A stretch of DNA of 64,000 nt. Source: Paenibacillus apiarius (GTDB taxonomy: Bacteria; Bacillota; Bacilli; Paenibacillales; Paenibacillaceae). Both the position numbers and the translations under genes were made by a program. The DNA lies in NCBI RefSeq assembly GCF_017052585.1, contig NZ_JAFFHZ010000001.1:4774001-4838000 (forward strand), in the 5' to 3' direction. Positions 42,813-51,861 of the stretch are shown one piece after another (within the stretch, counting starts at the first letter, position 1; each line of letters opens with the position of its first letter). The notes below the pieces were generated by a model. That model saw only the letters and a program-made list of their open reading frames with translations. It did not search any database and was not told the DNA's origin.

Positions 42813-43802
42813 ATGGGGTTCTTCAGAAACCAATTTGCGAATGTTGTGGAATGGGAAGAGTTTAGGGACGATATGATTTTTTGGAAGTGGAGCAACCGAG
42901 AGATTAAAAAAGGAAGCAAATTAGTTATCCGCGCCGGTCAAGACGCGATTTTCATAAATAACGGCAAGATCGAAGGGATTTTCGAGGACGACGGGGAGTA
43001 TAGCATTGATTCAGATATTATCCCGTTCCTGTCTACGTTAAAAGGGTTTAAATTTGGCTTTAACAGCGGAATGCGGGTGGAAGTGTTATTCGTCAACACG
43101 AAGGAGTTCACCGTCAGATGGGGGACGCAGAATCCGATTCTGATTCCGAGTCCCCAGCTCCCGGGCGGCATGCCCATTCGGGCCAACGGCACTTTCAATT
43201 TTAAGGTGAACGATTACGTTACACTTATCGATAAGATTGCCGGGGTAAAAGACAGTTATCTTGTTGAGGATGTTAAAATCCGGATTACTTCCGTGTTGGA
43301 TCAGTTGTTAATGAAGTGGATCAGCAGAGAAGGGAAGGACTTGTTTAATCTGCAGGCGAATGCTATCGATATTGCCAAAGGCATTCAAGAAGATCTGGAC
43401 ATGGAAGTGATGGACAACGGCATGACGATTACGGGCTTTCAAGTGATGAGCTTCAATTACCCTCAAGAAATCCAAGATATGATTACGAAGACGGCTTCCC
43501 ATGAGATGATCGGCAATCTGCAAAAGTATCAACAAGTATCCATGACGGACGGTATTGCATCCGGCAAAGTAAAAGGCGGCGGCGCTGCCTCGGACATGGC
43601 GGGCATGATGATGGGGATGAACATCGCCAATGAAATGATGAAAAATATGAACCAAAACCAAAAGCCTTCGGCTGAGACAGAGCCTGCACCTGCTGCTCCC
43701 TCTCCTCATGAAGCCAATAAAAAGCCTAACTTCTGCCCGAACTGCGGCGCGAAAAACGAAGGGGCTAACTTCTGCCCGAATTGCGGTCACAAACTGAACT
43801 GA
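42813..43802 (+). CDS. ydjI: SPFH-domain membrane-scaffold protein with C-terminal zinc ribbon (YdjI-like)
   Basis: 329 aa. An N-terminal SPFH/virion-core-like domain (about 20-210, with EVLFVNTKEFTVRWGTQNPI and ITSVLDQLLMKWIS), a Gly/Met-rich segment, a Pro/Ala linker and a double zinc ribbon (CPNCGAKNEGANFCPNCGHKLN) at the end. It is the fourth gene of the operon, 20 bases after the TPM gene. SPFH proteins cluster in membrane patches. In B. subtilis YdjI recruits PspA to the membrane, so the operon encodes a membrane-integrity unit. Confidence 0.93.
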   Translation: MGFFRNQFANVVEWEEFRDDMIFWKWSNREIKKGSKLVIRAGQDAIFINNGKIEGIFEDDGEYSIDSDIIPFLSTLKGFKFGFNSGMRVEVLFVNTKEFTVRWGTQNPILIPSPQLPGGMPIRANGTFNFKVNDYVTLIDKIAGVKDSYLVEDVKIRITSVLDQLLMKWISREGKDLFNLQANAIDIAKGIQEDLDMEVMDNGMTITGFQVMSFNYPQEIQDMITKTASHEMIGNLQKYQQVSMTDGIASGKVKGGGAASDMAGMMMGMNIANEMMKNMNQNQKPSAETEPAPAAPSPHEANKKPNFCPNCGAKNEGANFCPNCGHKLN

Positions 43803-43833
43803 ACTTGTAACCCGGACAGCCGACGCCACCATG

Positions 43834-43862
43834 AAGCCGACCACGTAAGGTCGGCTTTTTGT
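43834..43862 (+). terminator. Terminator of the ydjFGHI-like operon
   Basis: AAGCCGACC (43834-43842) pairs with GGTCGGCTT (43849-43857), then a T-run. Confidence 0.92.
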
Positions 43863-43924
43863 GTTCTGTGAAGTAGGTTGTATCCTTATTTCCTATTGGC
43901 ACACAATCCTTCAAATAAAGAGCT

Positions 43925-44833
43925 TTACAGCTCATCAGCAATACCTAACAATGCGATGCCAACAATGACAACGACAATAATTGCATATTGCTTCTTGTTC
44001 AGCCGTTCCTTGAGAAATATTCGGGACAGGATGACAGAAAAAATGCTGTAGGAAGCAATCAGGGGTGCTGCAATAATGGCGTTGCTCGACATGGCGAACA
44101 CATAGAAGAATTGCCCCGTTGTTTCAAATATGGCGGCATAACCTTTAACACGTTCTTTGAACATGTTGAACTGCTGTTTTTTAATAAACTTGAGGTATGT
44201 AAATGCCAACACGGCGCAAATGAAAAAGGTGAATTCATAAGCGAGCAGGGCAGCGTCTTCACTGATCAGACTCAGCTCATCCAAATAAATCGCATCGGCA
44301 AAGGTTCCGAGCCCGTCGATGAAGCAGTATAGAATCGGGAATGTGATCGCCATAAAACCGATTTGATATTTTTTATCCATTTGCGTTGAACGATTCTGGA
44401 GGGCTTCACGTTCAGCTCTCTTTTCCAAAATAGCAATTCCGATAACGCCTAAAGTAATAATGCTCACACCCAATATTTCAATGATGCTCAGGTCGTGGGT
44501 GAAAAAAATGAACAACAGGACGGCCGTGACGGCTCCTGAAGAATTCTGCACGGGAGATGCAATGGAAAGCTCAATATAGCGTAAACCAATATAACCGATC
44601 GTCATCGACAAGATGTAAAGTGCAGATACGGGAAAATAGCGAATGAAGTCTATGGGATCAAAGTTGATTCCCTGGATGAACATATAGGCCGTGGCGTGAA
44701 TCCCCATAACCAAGCCCACCATAATGACGATTTTAATATGGCTGAACCGATCATGACTGTCACTTCCTTTTTTATAAAATAGATCAGCACCTCCCCAAGC
44801 TAAAGCTGTTAATAAAGCAAATACAAACCACAT
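43925..44833 (-). CDS. DMT-superfamily (EamA-type) transporter
   Basis: 302 aa with about ten membrane helices in two repeats; MWFVFALLTALAWGGADLFYKKG is the typical first helix. The C-terminal repeat has ASYSIFSVILSRIFLKERLNKKQ, the EamA signature. The substrate is unknown. The gene is AT-rich compared with the operon before it and may be acquired. AAGGGGAGCG lies before the ATG at 44833. Confidence 0.9.
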   Translation of the reverse strand: MWFVFALLTALAWGGADLFYKKGSDSHDRFSHIKIVIMVGLVMGIHATAYMFIQGINFDPIDFIRYFPVSALYILSMTIGYIGLRYIELSIASPVQNSSGAVTAVLLFIFFTHDLSIIEILGVSIITLGVIGIAILEKRAEREALQNRSTQMDKKYQIGFMAITFPILYCFIDGLGTFADAIYLDELSLISEDAALLAYEFTFFICAVLAFTYLKFIKKQQFNMFKERVKGYAAIFETTGQFFYVFAMSSNAIIAAPLIASYSIFSVILSRIFLKERLNKKQYAIIVVVIVGIALLGIADEL

Positions 44834-45145
44834 GATTCGCTCCCCTTGTTACAGATTTCACATATAGTTTAAACTTTATTATTATAAAGACTTCACCATG
44901 AATGTCAAGAGCAAATCAGAGTCCCGTACTACTATCTGGGAGCGAAATTGAAATCGGTGGGGAATTCGTCTTCGCCAATCACATCTCCGGTTGCCATCCT
45001 GTTTCACCAGTTTAAAGATGAAATGTTATTTATTACCTTCACTTATATAATAAAAATGATAGTATTTATTATAGGAATATTTATAATTTATAGGGATTTA
45101 TTGAAATTAATTGCATAGGCGAATGTTGAGGAGGTGAATCTAATT

Positions 45146-45706
45146 GTGAGAGAGAGAGACGAAAGAGATGATATTTTTTTTAATGAAATATGCGACAAAT
45201 ATTTCGATAACATATATAGATATTGCAAAAAAATGATAAAATCACAGCCCGAACTTATGGATTTCGCCGATGAATGTACGCAAAATACATTTCTGGAAGC
45301 TCGAAAGCAAATCTCAAAATTAAAAAGTCACCCTAATCTTGAAGGGTGGCTATACACTACGGCAAGGAACCTAATCAATCTTTCATTTAGAACCATGTAT
45401 ATCAAAAATAGATACGAGGTTATGATTACTGATGACATCAATAATAGATTAGAATCACAGGATAATGAATTAGAACAGCTTTTAGAAAATGCTGTCGATG
45501 TGGATGCATTATATAATGAAGTATTAAAGAACTTGAATTCAAACGAATACGAGCTTTATACCGATTATTATAAAAAGAAAATGTCAATTTCGAACCTATC
45601 GAATAAACATGATGTTTCGGGTACCGCTATAACGACAAGAATTTATCGGGTCAATAAAAAAATCAGAAACATTGTTCAAACTATTCTAGTGAAGCTTGAT
45701 ATCTGA
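45146..45706 (+). CDS. ECF-type sigma factor, orphan
   Basis: 186 aa. GTG 45146 has AGGAGGTG nine bases upstream. Region 2 reads YFDNIYRYCKKMIKSQPELMDFADECTQNTFLEARKQ; LEGWLYTTARNLI is the core-binding part. Region 4 (about 140-185) contains MSISNLSNKHDVSGTAITTRIYRVNKK, a helix-turn-helix. No anti-sigma gene is beside it. The gene is very AT-rich with many Asn/Lys. It resembles the sigma-70-like regulators carried by accessory islets in Bacillales. Confidence 0.85.
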   Translation: MRERDERDDIFFNEICDKYFDNIYRYCKKMIKSQPELMDFADECTQNTFLEARKQISKLKSHPNLEGWLYTTARNLINLSFRTMYIKNRYEVMITDDINNRLESQDNELEQLLENAVDVDALYNEVLKNLNSNEYELYTDYYKKKMSISNLSNKHDVSGTAITTRIYRVNKKIRNIVQTILVKLDI

Positions 45707-45731
45707 ATAAGTTCCGCCTATTTAGATAATT

Positions 45732-45762
45732 CAATCGCAATGAGTAAACCCCATTGCGATTG
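45732..45762. terminator. Bidirectional terminator between convergent genes
   Basis: CAATCGCAATG (45732-45742) and CATTGCGATTG (45752-45762) form a perfect 11-bp stem between the convergent sigma-factor and SH3 genes. Confidence 0.85.
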
Positions 45763-45771
45763 AAATTAGAA

Positions 45772-46131
45772 TTACCTTTCCGCCAGATAATCGGCTACGA
45801 CCCAGCCCCAAGTGTTATGCTTGTAGCTGTACACACTCTTCCAGGCATAGCCGTCTGCGTAGATAGGTTCTGAATGACCCGTGTTTACCATATCACCCTT
45901 ATAAAGCAAGCCAACCACTGCTCCAGATAAGGAAGGATTGCTTCTGAATCTAACTCCATCTTCAGTTATTACATACGTGATACTTTGAATGATCACTTCA
46001 TCATTGACTGTTTGAGTATGATGTTGAGTGTTAACATTGCTATGGATGTTATTCTCGGCAGCATAGGCTCCTTGAGTTAAAAATACCATACTTGCGATTG
46101 CCAATGAAAAGCTTGCAAATTTTTTAAACAT
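45772..46131 (-). CDS. Secreted bacterial SH3-domain protein
   Basis: 119 aa. Signal peptide to about residue 25 (TQGAYA-A), a short Asn/His/Thr linker, then one SH3b domain (about 55-117) with GVRFRSNPSLSGAVVGLLYKGD and NTWGWVVADYL. SH3b domains bind cell-wall peptides. No catalytic domain is attached. Its convergent, AT-rich neighbour is the ECF sigma gene, but no functional link is shown. Confidence 0.88.
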   Translation of the reverse strand: MFKKFASFSLAIASMVFLTQGAYAAENNIHSNVNTQHHTQTVNDEVIIQSITYVITEDGVRFRSNPSLSGAVVGLLYKGDMVNTGHSEPIYADGYAWKSVYSYKHNTWGWVVADYLAER

Positions 46132-46544
46132 ATGAATAGCTCCTTATACATTGTATTGGTTTCTATTGTCCACAATTACGAGGGCATATCTCATTTGGGG
46201 AATAATTGAGAAGCATTGTCTTTACTCGGTGATCGTATATGGAACATATCTCCGCCTCCTTTGCATTGTTTTTTGCTTTATAACTGACTAAAGGATGAGA
46301 TACAACTCCTTCATATATAACATTGCATATATTTTCCTAAATCACATAAAAGTTGTGAACAATTTTAAAAGAAAGGAATAAATGGTTTTTTTATAGACGT
46401 TCAGGAAGGTCTGACGAAGCTCACGAATCGGATGCAAGATAATAGGGAGAAGGTAAAAGATGAAAAAGCCGCCCATAATGCGGCGGCAGGTGAATGATAT
46501 ATGTTGATTATGAACCGGAAGAAGCTTGCGGTCAGGGTGCTTTC
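46132..46544. other. AT-rich intergenic stretch without a supported gene
   Basis: About 410 bases upstream of the SH3 gene and downstream of the minus-strand acetyltransferase gene. Only short open frames are seen. A small imperfect stem (GCCGCCCATAATGCGGCGGC, about 46470-46489) lies near the acetyltransferase end and may be its terminator. Confidence 0.5.
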
Positions 46545-47708
46545 TTAAAGTGATTCCGCAAGAATCCGCGCGATCTGTTCGCTGTCCTCTTCTCTGTAGA
46601 CATGTTCATGATAATGCGGTTGATGGATGTCTATCCATCCCTTGCCGACAGCCTGCTTGTAATAGTGTAAGGCGCGTTCTTTCTCACCGATCAAATAAAA
46701 CAAGCAGGCGGCGTTCCAATACAATGCCACATCTCCATTCCAGTCCCAACCGTTATCTAGCGCTTGGGAGTAACACCATGCTGCGCGGGCGTAGTCTTTT
46801 TCCACGCCATACTTCATATCGCCGCGCATATAATGGTTTCCGTTGACAAGGAGGTTGTTCAAGGGAAGGTTCCATCCGAACAGGACCGGGAAATCCGCAA
46901 GCAGCTTGAAACCGGCAGATAAGGCTGTTCTCTGCGAGCCTCTATTATTGGACCAGCACTGCCAACCGACTCTTGTTATGCCCCGCTGTTTTGCGAGTGA
47001 GAGCGCGCCTAATGCTGTCTTTCGCGCCCACCCGTATCCGCGATAGCTCTCATCCGTTTGAATGCCAAGTTCGCACTCATGTTCAACTACCCAGTCCGTA
47101 AGGCACCAGCTTATAATGGCCGGACCCTCATCCGTGTCTTGAATGGCAACACATCCAAAGCCCTTGTCCTCGTAAGCTTCCAATGAAGCCCAGCCTTCTA
47201 AAATTTCATGTATAACATCATCGATCCCCGCTAAATCTTGACGTTTCAATAAGACGCTGTCGACCGCGACAATATTATCATCACAAGGGGGAGCTATACT
47301 GCTTAAATCGTGAGTAAAAGTCATGCGCCCGCTTCTCATAGGCAATAAATCTTCCATCACCACTTCCAGAGCATCTTCCCACTGCTGATCGGATGGATAA
47401 TACAGTACATAGTCCAACTCTCCATCAGACGCAAATTTGGGTAACAGCTCCTCTGTGAGCAACTTATTCACTTCTTCGAAAAAGAGGTTGTTATCTGGAC
47501 TGCCTCCCAGAAAAATACCTTGAGAATTTGTCAACACGGCTGTTGCGCAGTCATTAGACAGAAATACTCTGCCAAGCACATTGCCTGTAATGACGCCTTT
47601 AATGGATAAATGGTGCTGCAACGCCGTAAAAAGATGCGCTGCTTTATAAAAGTTTTCACTCGTGAGTTCCAGTCCCTGAACCATGTTCTTGGAATACATC
47701 ATGTCCAT
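46545..47708 (-). CDS. GNAT acetyltransferase with C-terminal TPR-like extension
   Basis: 387 aa. The central domain (about 195-275) has the GNAT A motif CELGIQTDESYRGYGWARKTA, with the acetyl-CoA loop RGYGWA. The preceding ~190 residues are a helical domain of unknown role. The C-terminal part (YARAAWCYSQALDNGWDWNG..., YKQAVGKGW) has two TPR-like units. The minus-strand ATG at 47708 has GGAGGC upstream. A substrate cannot be predicted. Confidence 0.8.
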   Translation of the reverse strand: MDMMYSKNMVQGLELTSENFYKAAHLFTALQHHLSIKGVITGNVLGRVFLSNDCATAVLTNSQGIFLGGSPDNNLFFEEVNKLLTEELLPKFASDGELDYVLYYPSDQQWEDALEVVMEDLLPMRSGRMTFTHDLSSIAPPCDDNIVAVDSVLLKRQDLAGIDDVIHEILEGWASLEAYEDKGFGCVAIQDTDEGPAIISWCLTDWVVEHECELGIQTDESYRGYGWARKTALGALSLAKQRGITRVGWQCWSNNRGSQRTALSAGFKLLADFPVLFGWNLPLNNLLVNGNHYMRGDMKYGVEKDYARAAWCYSQALDNGWDWNGDVALYWNAACLFYLIGEKERALHYYKQAVGKGWIDIHQPHYHEHVYREEDSEQIARILAESL

Positions 47709-48132
47709 TTGCCTCCCATAAGCATCGAGAGGTGTTATTCAATTATAAATATAGACCTCTCACATGCTTCTCGATTTGTTTGTTCGTATTCAAACATCAT
47801 CACTCCTTTACATGGATTAGAGGATATCTAAGGTGACTCGTGCTCTGCGCCCCCATTTCATTATGGATAAAGAATACAATTTATTCAAGGAGATCTTCAT
47901 TGGGCTAACGGGTGACGATCGATAGTTCAATCATTTGTTAGCAGCAGGGATAGGAACGATTAAATTTACCACGACTTAATCAAGAAAACACATCCTTAAA
48001 AAGGCGGTACAACATGAACTTGGAACAACGGAAGAGGTGGAATAAAAACGATAAATGGTACCCTTCGATTAAAGTTGAACGACCTAAGATCGCAGAAAAA
48101 TATATGCTGCGCATATAACGGGAACGATTGAA

Positions 48133-48335
48133 GGGGCTTCTCCAACTGCAATTATACATTTGAAAGTTCCCTTTTAAGTCTTTTGTCACACTGAACTGCA
48201 ATTGAGCAGTTCTTTTTCGTGAGATCACATAAATAATGGTAATTACCTCGATTTGAAATGCACATTTGCAGTTCAAACGCTGAAATGGGCGGTATGTGGC
48301 CAAAACAACTGCACATTTGCAGTACGCCAAACCTA
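48133..48335. repeat. Cluster of AACTGCA/TGCAGTT palindromic elements
   Basis: Four related elements lie here: AACTGCAATT (about 48144), GAACTGC-AATTGA-GCAGTTC followed by TTTTT (48193-48217), AATGCACATTTGCAGTT (about 48258-48274) and AACTGCACATTTGCAGT (about 48307-48323). The second folds as a terminator-like hairpin. The spacing of 50-60 bases and the shared core TGCA(C/A)ATT suggest an interspersed repeat family. The stretch 47709-48760 contains no supported gene otherwise. A further imperfect hairpin (GAATACCAA...TTGGTGTTC, about 48568-48608) lies within it. Confidence 0.6.
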
Positions 48336-48760
48336 ACCTCGCCTGATGAGGATGTCCTTCTGAACGAGAGGGAGAGTAGGTGAAAAGAAGAATGGCCGTC
48401 TGTGTGATTGCATGGGAATACGAAGTGGATTGCGGGGATTGTTTTTAAGAATGCAGTGAAAATCTTTGGCTTAAGCGGTCATTGTTGCTATTATTAAGGC
48501 AGAGATGCATTGAGAAGGAGCATATAACCTATCGTGTGTACAGTTCTGTAAGGATTAACAAGTAGATAGAATACCAATTATAGTGATGTCACTATTCTAT
48601 TTGGTGTTCTTATCTTTAACCTTACAGGGTACGCAGGGATGAGTGTATCATAAACCCATGTTGCGGATACCTAAGGTATCCGTTTTTCGTTTTATGGGAA
48701 ATTGCATCTCTATTGAGCTCTTTCTGCTTATCCTCCTAATCAGGAATGGAGGAAAAATAC

Positions 48761-49262
48761 ATGCTCTCATTGAAAAACAAAATAGCAATCGTTACGGGCG
48801 CAAGCCGATCAGCGGGGATCGGTACAGCAATATGCCGTTCCCTTGCAAGTTTTGGAGCAGATATATTTTTCACTCATTGGCATCCTTTTGATGAAATGGA
48901 GGGCAATGGCGGGGAAAAGGATTGGCCTGCTCATTTATGCAAGGAATTGGAAAGTATGGGTGTGAGGGCAAGTCATATGGAGGCGGATTTCGCCAACCTG
49001 GAAATGCCGTCGCTTATTATGGAGCGGGTAGAAGAAGCGCTTGGCTCCGCTCCATATTACTGTTAACGGGTTCGATCTAGGGCCAACCGATTCAGGCTGG
49101 ATGAATGAAGAGATGAAAGCCCTGTTTCTGCCGATGTTTCCTATGGGACGGATCGGATTGCCGGAAGATGCAGCCAGAACGATTAGCTTCTTGGCAAGCG
49201 ATGAATCACAGTGGATTACGGGACAAGTGATAAAATCGGAAGGCGGATTTCTGGGCAAATAA
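48761..49262 (+). pseudogene. Short-chain dehydrogenase with internal deletion
   Basis: ATG 48761 (after TGGAGG) opens MLSLKNKIAIVTGASRSAGIG, the Rossmann TGxxxGIG motif. The first frame ends after LGSAPYYC (stop at 49064-49066). From 49047 another frame supplies the C-terminal half: APLHITVNGFDLGPTDSGW and ...GRIGLPEDAARTISFLASDESQWITGQV. The segment between them, carrying NNAG and the catalytic Ser/YxxxK, is missing. The junction lies in GGCTCCGCTCCA, where the two halves share sequence, so a deletion of roughly 80-90 codons is likely. Not functional. Confidence 0.85.
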
Positions 49263-49422
49263 TGTAAGTGTTAAAAATAATTACAAACAGAAGGGATTTT
49301 GAAAGTTAAGCAGAATAACTTATAGGATTCCTTAGAATGCTTGGAGGTCATATTTTTGTTGCTTTACTTTTGATATATATCACCTGTCTAATAAGTTAAT
49401 AGATATTAGGAGCTGATATATT

Positions 49423-49827
49423 ATGATATACAAGAACTCACTCGAGGGTATTTCTTCTGATATGCTGGAGGGCTTTTTTGTGGATTGGCCTAATCCACCA
49501 AGTCCACAAACTCACTTACTACTGTTGAAGAACAGCAGTAAAGTGGTACTTGCGATTGCTGATAATACGAATCAAGTAGTTGGATTTATTACAGCGATAA
49601 GTGATGGAGTTCTATCGGCCTACATTCCATTTCTTGAAGTTTTACCAGAATACAAAAATAAAGGTATAGGCAAGGAATTAGTAAATCGGATGCTAAAAGA
49701 ACTTGATGACATATATATGATTGATTTATGTTGTGACGATGACTTAGTTCCTTATTATGACAAGTTCCGAATGACGAAGACAAATGGTATGATTTTGAGG
49801 AACTATAAAATGCAATCTGGAAGTTAA
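49423..49827 (+). CDS. GNAT-family acetyltransferase
   Basis: 134 aa compact GNAT domain. VVGFITAISDGVLSAYIPFLEVLPEYKNKGIGKELVNRML contains strand 4 and the acetyl-CoA-binding R/Q-x-x-G-x-G/A (KNKGIG). The C-terminal part (DLCCDDDLVPYYDKFRM) supplies the usual Tyr. ATG 49423 follows a TAGGAG site with a wide gap. The substrate is unknown. AT-rich, near the degraded SDR gene. Confidence 0.88.
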   Translation: MIYKNSLEGISSDMLEGFFVDWPNPPSPQTHLLLLKNSSKVVLAIADNTNQVVGFITAISDGVLSAYIPFLEVLPEYKNKGIGKELVNRMLKELDDIYMIDLCCDDDLVPYYDKFRMTKTNGMILRNYKMQSGS

Positions 49828-49846
49828 AAAATAAATATACGCCAGA

Positions 49847-49876
49847 AACGCTTGGAAAGTTGTCCAAGCGTTTTTT
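49847..49876 (+). terminator. Terminator after the acetyltransferase gene
   Basis: AACGCTTGGA (49847-49856) pairs with TCCAAGCGTT (49863-49872), followed by T's. Confidence 0.92.
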
Positions 49877-50011
49877 GTGCTAAAGAGGATGGCCTTTTCA
49901 GACTTTTCAAAATTTGCCGTCACAGACAGCGCGGACAATCGTATCGCACAGAGCGGTACGGCAGCGGGAGGTAATGGCGGCTGAACCGACATTACGTATG
50001 GCTTCTGTCGG

Positions 50012-51595
50012 CTAACCGATTGTAATCGCAGTCCCGTCAAACTTGGTGAGGGAAAAACCACAAAAGTTCTCATGATAGGTTTTTTTGTAATCCTGAAGCA
50101 TTCCTATCGCGACTGCTTCGCCTAGCTTTAGCCCCTCGATGCCGTCCGACCGCCAGTGGACACCAGCAGCATCGCGTCCAAGCGCAATATTTGCGGCAAG
50201 TTTGTTTAATTCCCCGCCTATGGTTAACAGAGAATCTAAGCAGGGGAGCAATGAGAGTCCATCCGAACTGGCTGCGACGGGATGGGGGATAGGGAACGAT
50301 TCGTTAAAAAACGCCTTCAGCACAGTAGCTCCAGCCCCGGCTATACAGGCGTGACCAGCGGGGTAAGACGGATGGATCGGAGATCCTTCCGCATAAGCCG
50401 AGGGCAGCAAGTAGGTTCCAAACTTGTTGTAAATCTCTTGAATCGCCTGTGAGTCGAGCAGTTCTGAATTGATGCCGTAATTGGCGGCTCCCGTCAATTG
50501 GTTGTGCACACGTCCCCCGAATTCCTCGGGGCGGAGCCGGCGATGAACGAGGAACTTCTGAAACCAAGCGGCATCCAGCACCGCTCTTGCCGTCCGGGCT
50601 GCCCAATCTAGCACATACGGGGCACCGAATGTGGAGAAACCGCTCTGGGTTGCAGAGTTAAAATAGGGATTGGCTGGATCTAATGCGTTCTTTCCGTAAC
50701 TGAGCAGAATTAGACAAGCGCTAAGAACCGATTGGTAGGAAAAATCCACATGGACATATTCTCCTAAATCGCGGCCGCTGCGGATATAACGGGAAGTGGG
50801 ATCGTATACATTTGGCGCGTTCGGAGCGGAGCCGTTTTGAATTCGCAGCCACTCTTCATAGGACGTCATATGGTCATCGCCGACAATAGTCGTACGATAT
50901 CGCTGAACAACCGTTGTCGCTCCGAAAGGAATGTCCTTCCATAGGAACTGAGAGATATACGGTCCCGCTATGTCACCGGGGGTATCCCCTCTGAACAAGG
51001 TGCCGGTGGTGACCGCTCCATTTACTTCCGGCCCGCGAAAATCGGAAAATGCGGTCAGATCCGCAGCAGCCTTCAGGGTTAAAGGATGGATATCGTAGTC
51101 TGTGAAGGGCACATCGCGGGTCAGCGCCTGCCAGTAAACCTCCGCCATCTCACCGGCCTCCCAGGTACTGCTGAAAGCCGGTGGTGAAGCTATCCCTAAA
51201 TGATGACTATCAGGTCCAACCAAATCGAACGCGTATGAGGCTTGAGGGTTGACGATCTTTGCAACCCCGCCGAGCGGTATGGATTCAAAATCCTCACCTG
51301 TCTTCAGAGCGGCAATGAATGCATGATACGCATTAAGGTCTACCTCACCAAGGCCATTATGCGGCAACCCTTTCGTAAAGCAGCCGATTTTATTCGGATA
51401 CCTGCTTTCGTCACCATTGCATGGGTGAGCGGGGGAAGGGAGTCTTTCCTGCCGTTGGGCTGCTGTTGTTCGAATTCGCAATGCCTTGCGGCGGCGCTCG
51501 CAATTGTTCAACGGACCAATCAAGCAAGCTCGCCTCGGTTTAATAGTTCCATTCCCCTTGCTTATCTTACTCACGGGCATTTCATCATGTTTCAT
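50012..51595 (-). CDS. Vanadium-dependent haloperoxidase/PAP2-superfamily protein
   Basis: 527 aa. The C-terminal two thirds carry the vanadate/phosphate-binding set in order: a Lys/Arg-rich start of the site (FLVHRRLRPEEFGG), PSYPAGHACIAGAG (the Ser-Gly-His motif) and GRDAAGVHWRSDG (Arg...His). No signal peptide is seen; an N-terminal Arg/Lys-rich 40-residue stretch is atypical. The family includes bromoperoxidase-like enzymes and acid phosphatases; which is not decidable here. The start at 51595 is preceded by AAAGGATGA. It is divergent from marR, with the MarR operator region between them. Confidence 0.85.
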   Translation of the reverse strand: MKHDEMPVSKISKGNGTIKPRRACLIGPLNNCERRRKALRIRTTAAQRQERLPSPAHPCNGDESRYPNKIGCFTKGLPHNGLGEVDLNAYHAFIAALKTGEDFESIPLGGVAKIVNPQASYAFDLVGPDSHHLGIASPPAFSSTWEAGEMAEVYWQALTRDVPFTDYDIHPLTLKAAADLTAFSDFRGPEVNGAVTTGTLFRGDTPGDIAGPYISQFLWKDIPFGATTVVQRYRTTIVGDDHMTSYEEWLRIQNGSAPNAPNVYDPTSRYIRSGRDLGEYVHVDFSYQSVLSACLILLSYGKNALDPANPYFNSATQSGFSTFGAPYVLDWAARTARAVLDAAWFQKFLVHRRLRPEEFGGRVHNQLTGAANYGINSELLDSQAIQEIYNKFGTYLLPSAYAEGSPIHPSYPAGHACIAGAGATVLKAFFNESFPIPHPVAASSDGLSLLPCLDSLLTIGGELNKLAANIALGRDAAGVHWRSDGIEGLKLGEAVAIGMLQDYKKTYHENFCGFSLTKFDGTAITIG

Positions 51596-51829
51596 TCTAT
51601 CATCCTTTCGAGAAATGATGGTTCTACGCTTGGGTAAAAATGATGGGATGTACCGTTCAGGTGTTGGTTCATTATATTCTTCTACAAGATAAGAGAATGG
51701 GGTCTTGTACGATATTATTGGCCGCTTTTCATAGGGTGGAAATGGAGATAGAGAGGAATAACGAAAAAAAATAGTTCAATAAACACAAGGGTTGCAATAA
51801 CAACAAATATCGATTATATTAGCTTATAG

Positions 51830-51842
51830 TTAGATAATCTAA
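51830..51842 (+). promoter_or_regulatory. MarR-type operator upstream of marR
   Basis: TTAGAT-A-ATCTAA, a perfect 13-base dyad, lies 20 bases before the marR start. The same dyad with one central base changed is found before the MFS gene. Confidence 0.8.
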
Positions 51843-51861
51843 TTATAAACAAGGTGATGAA

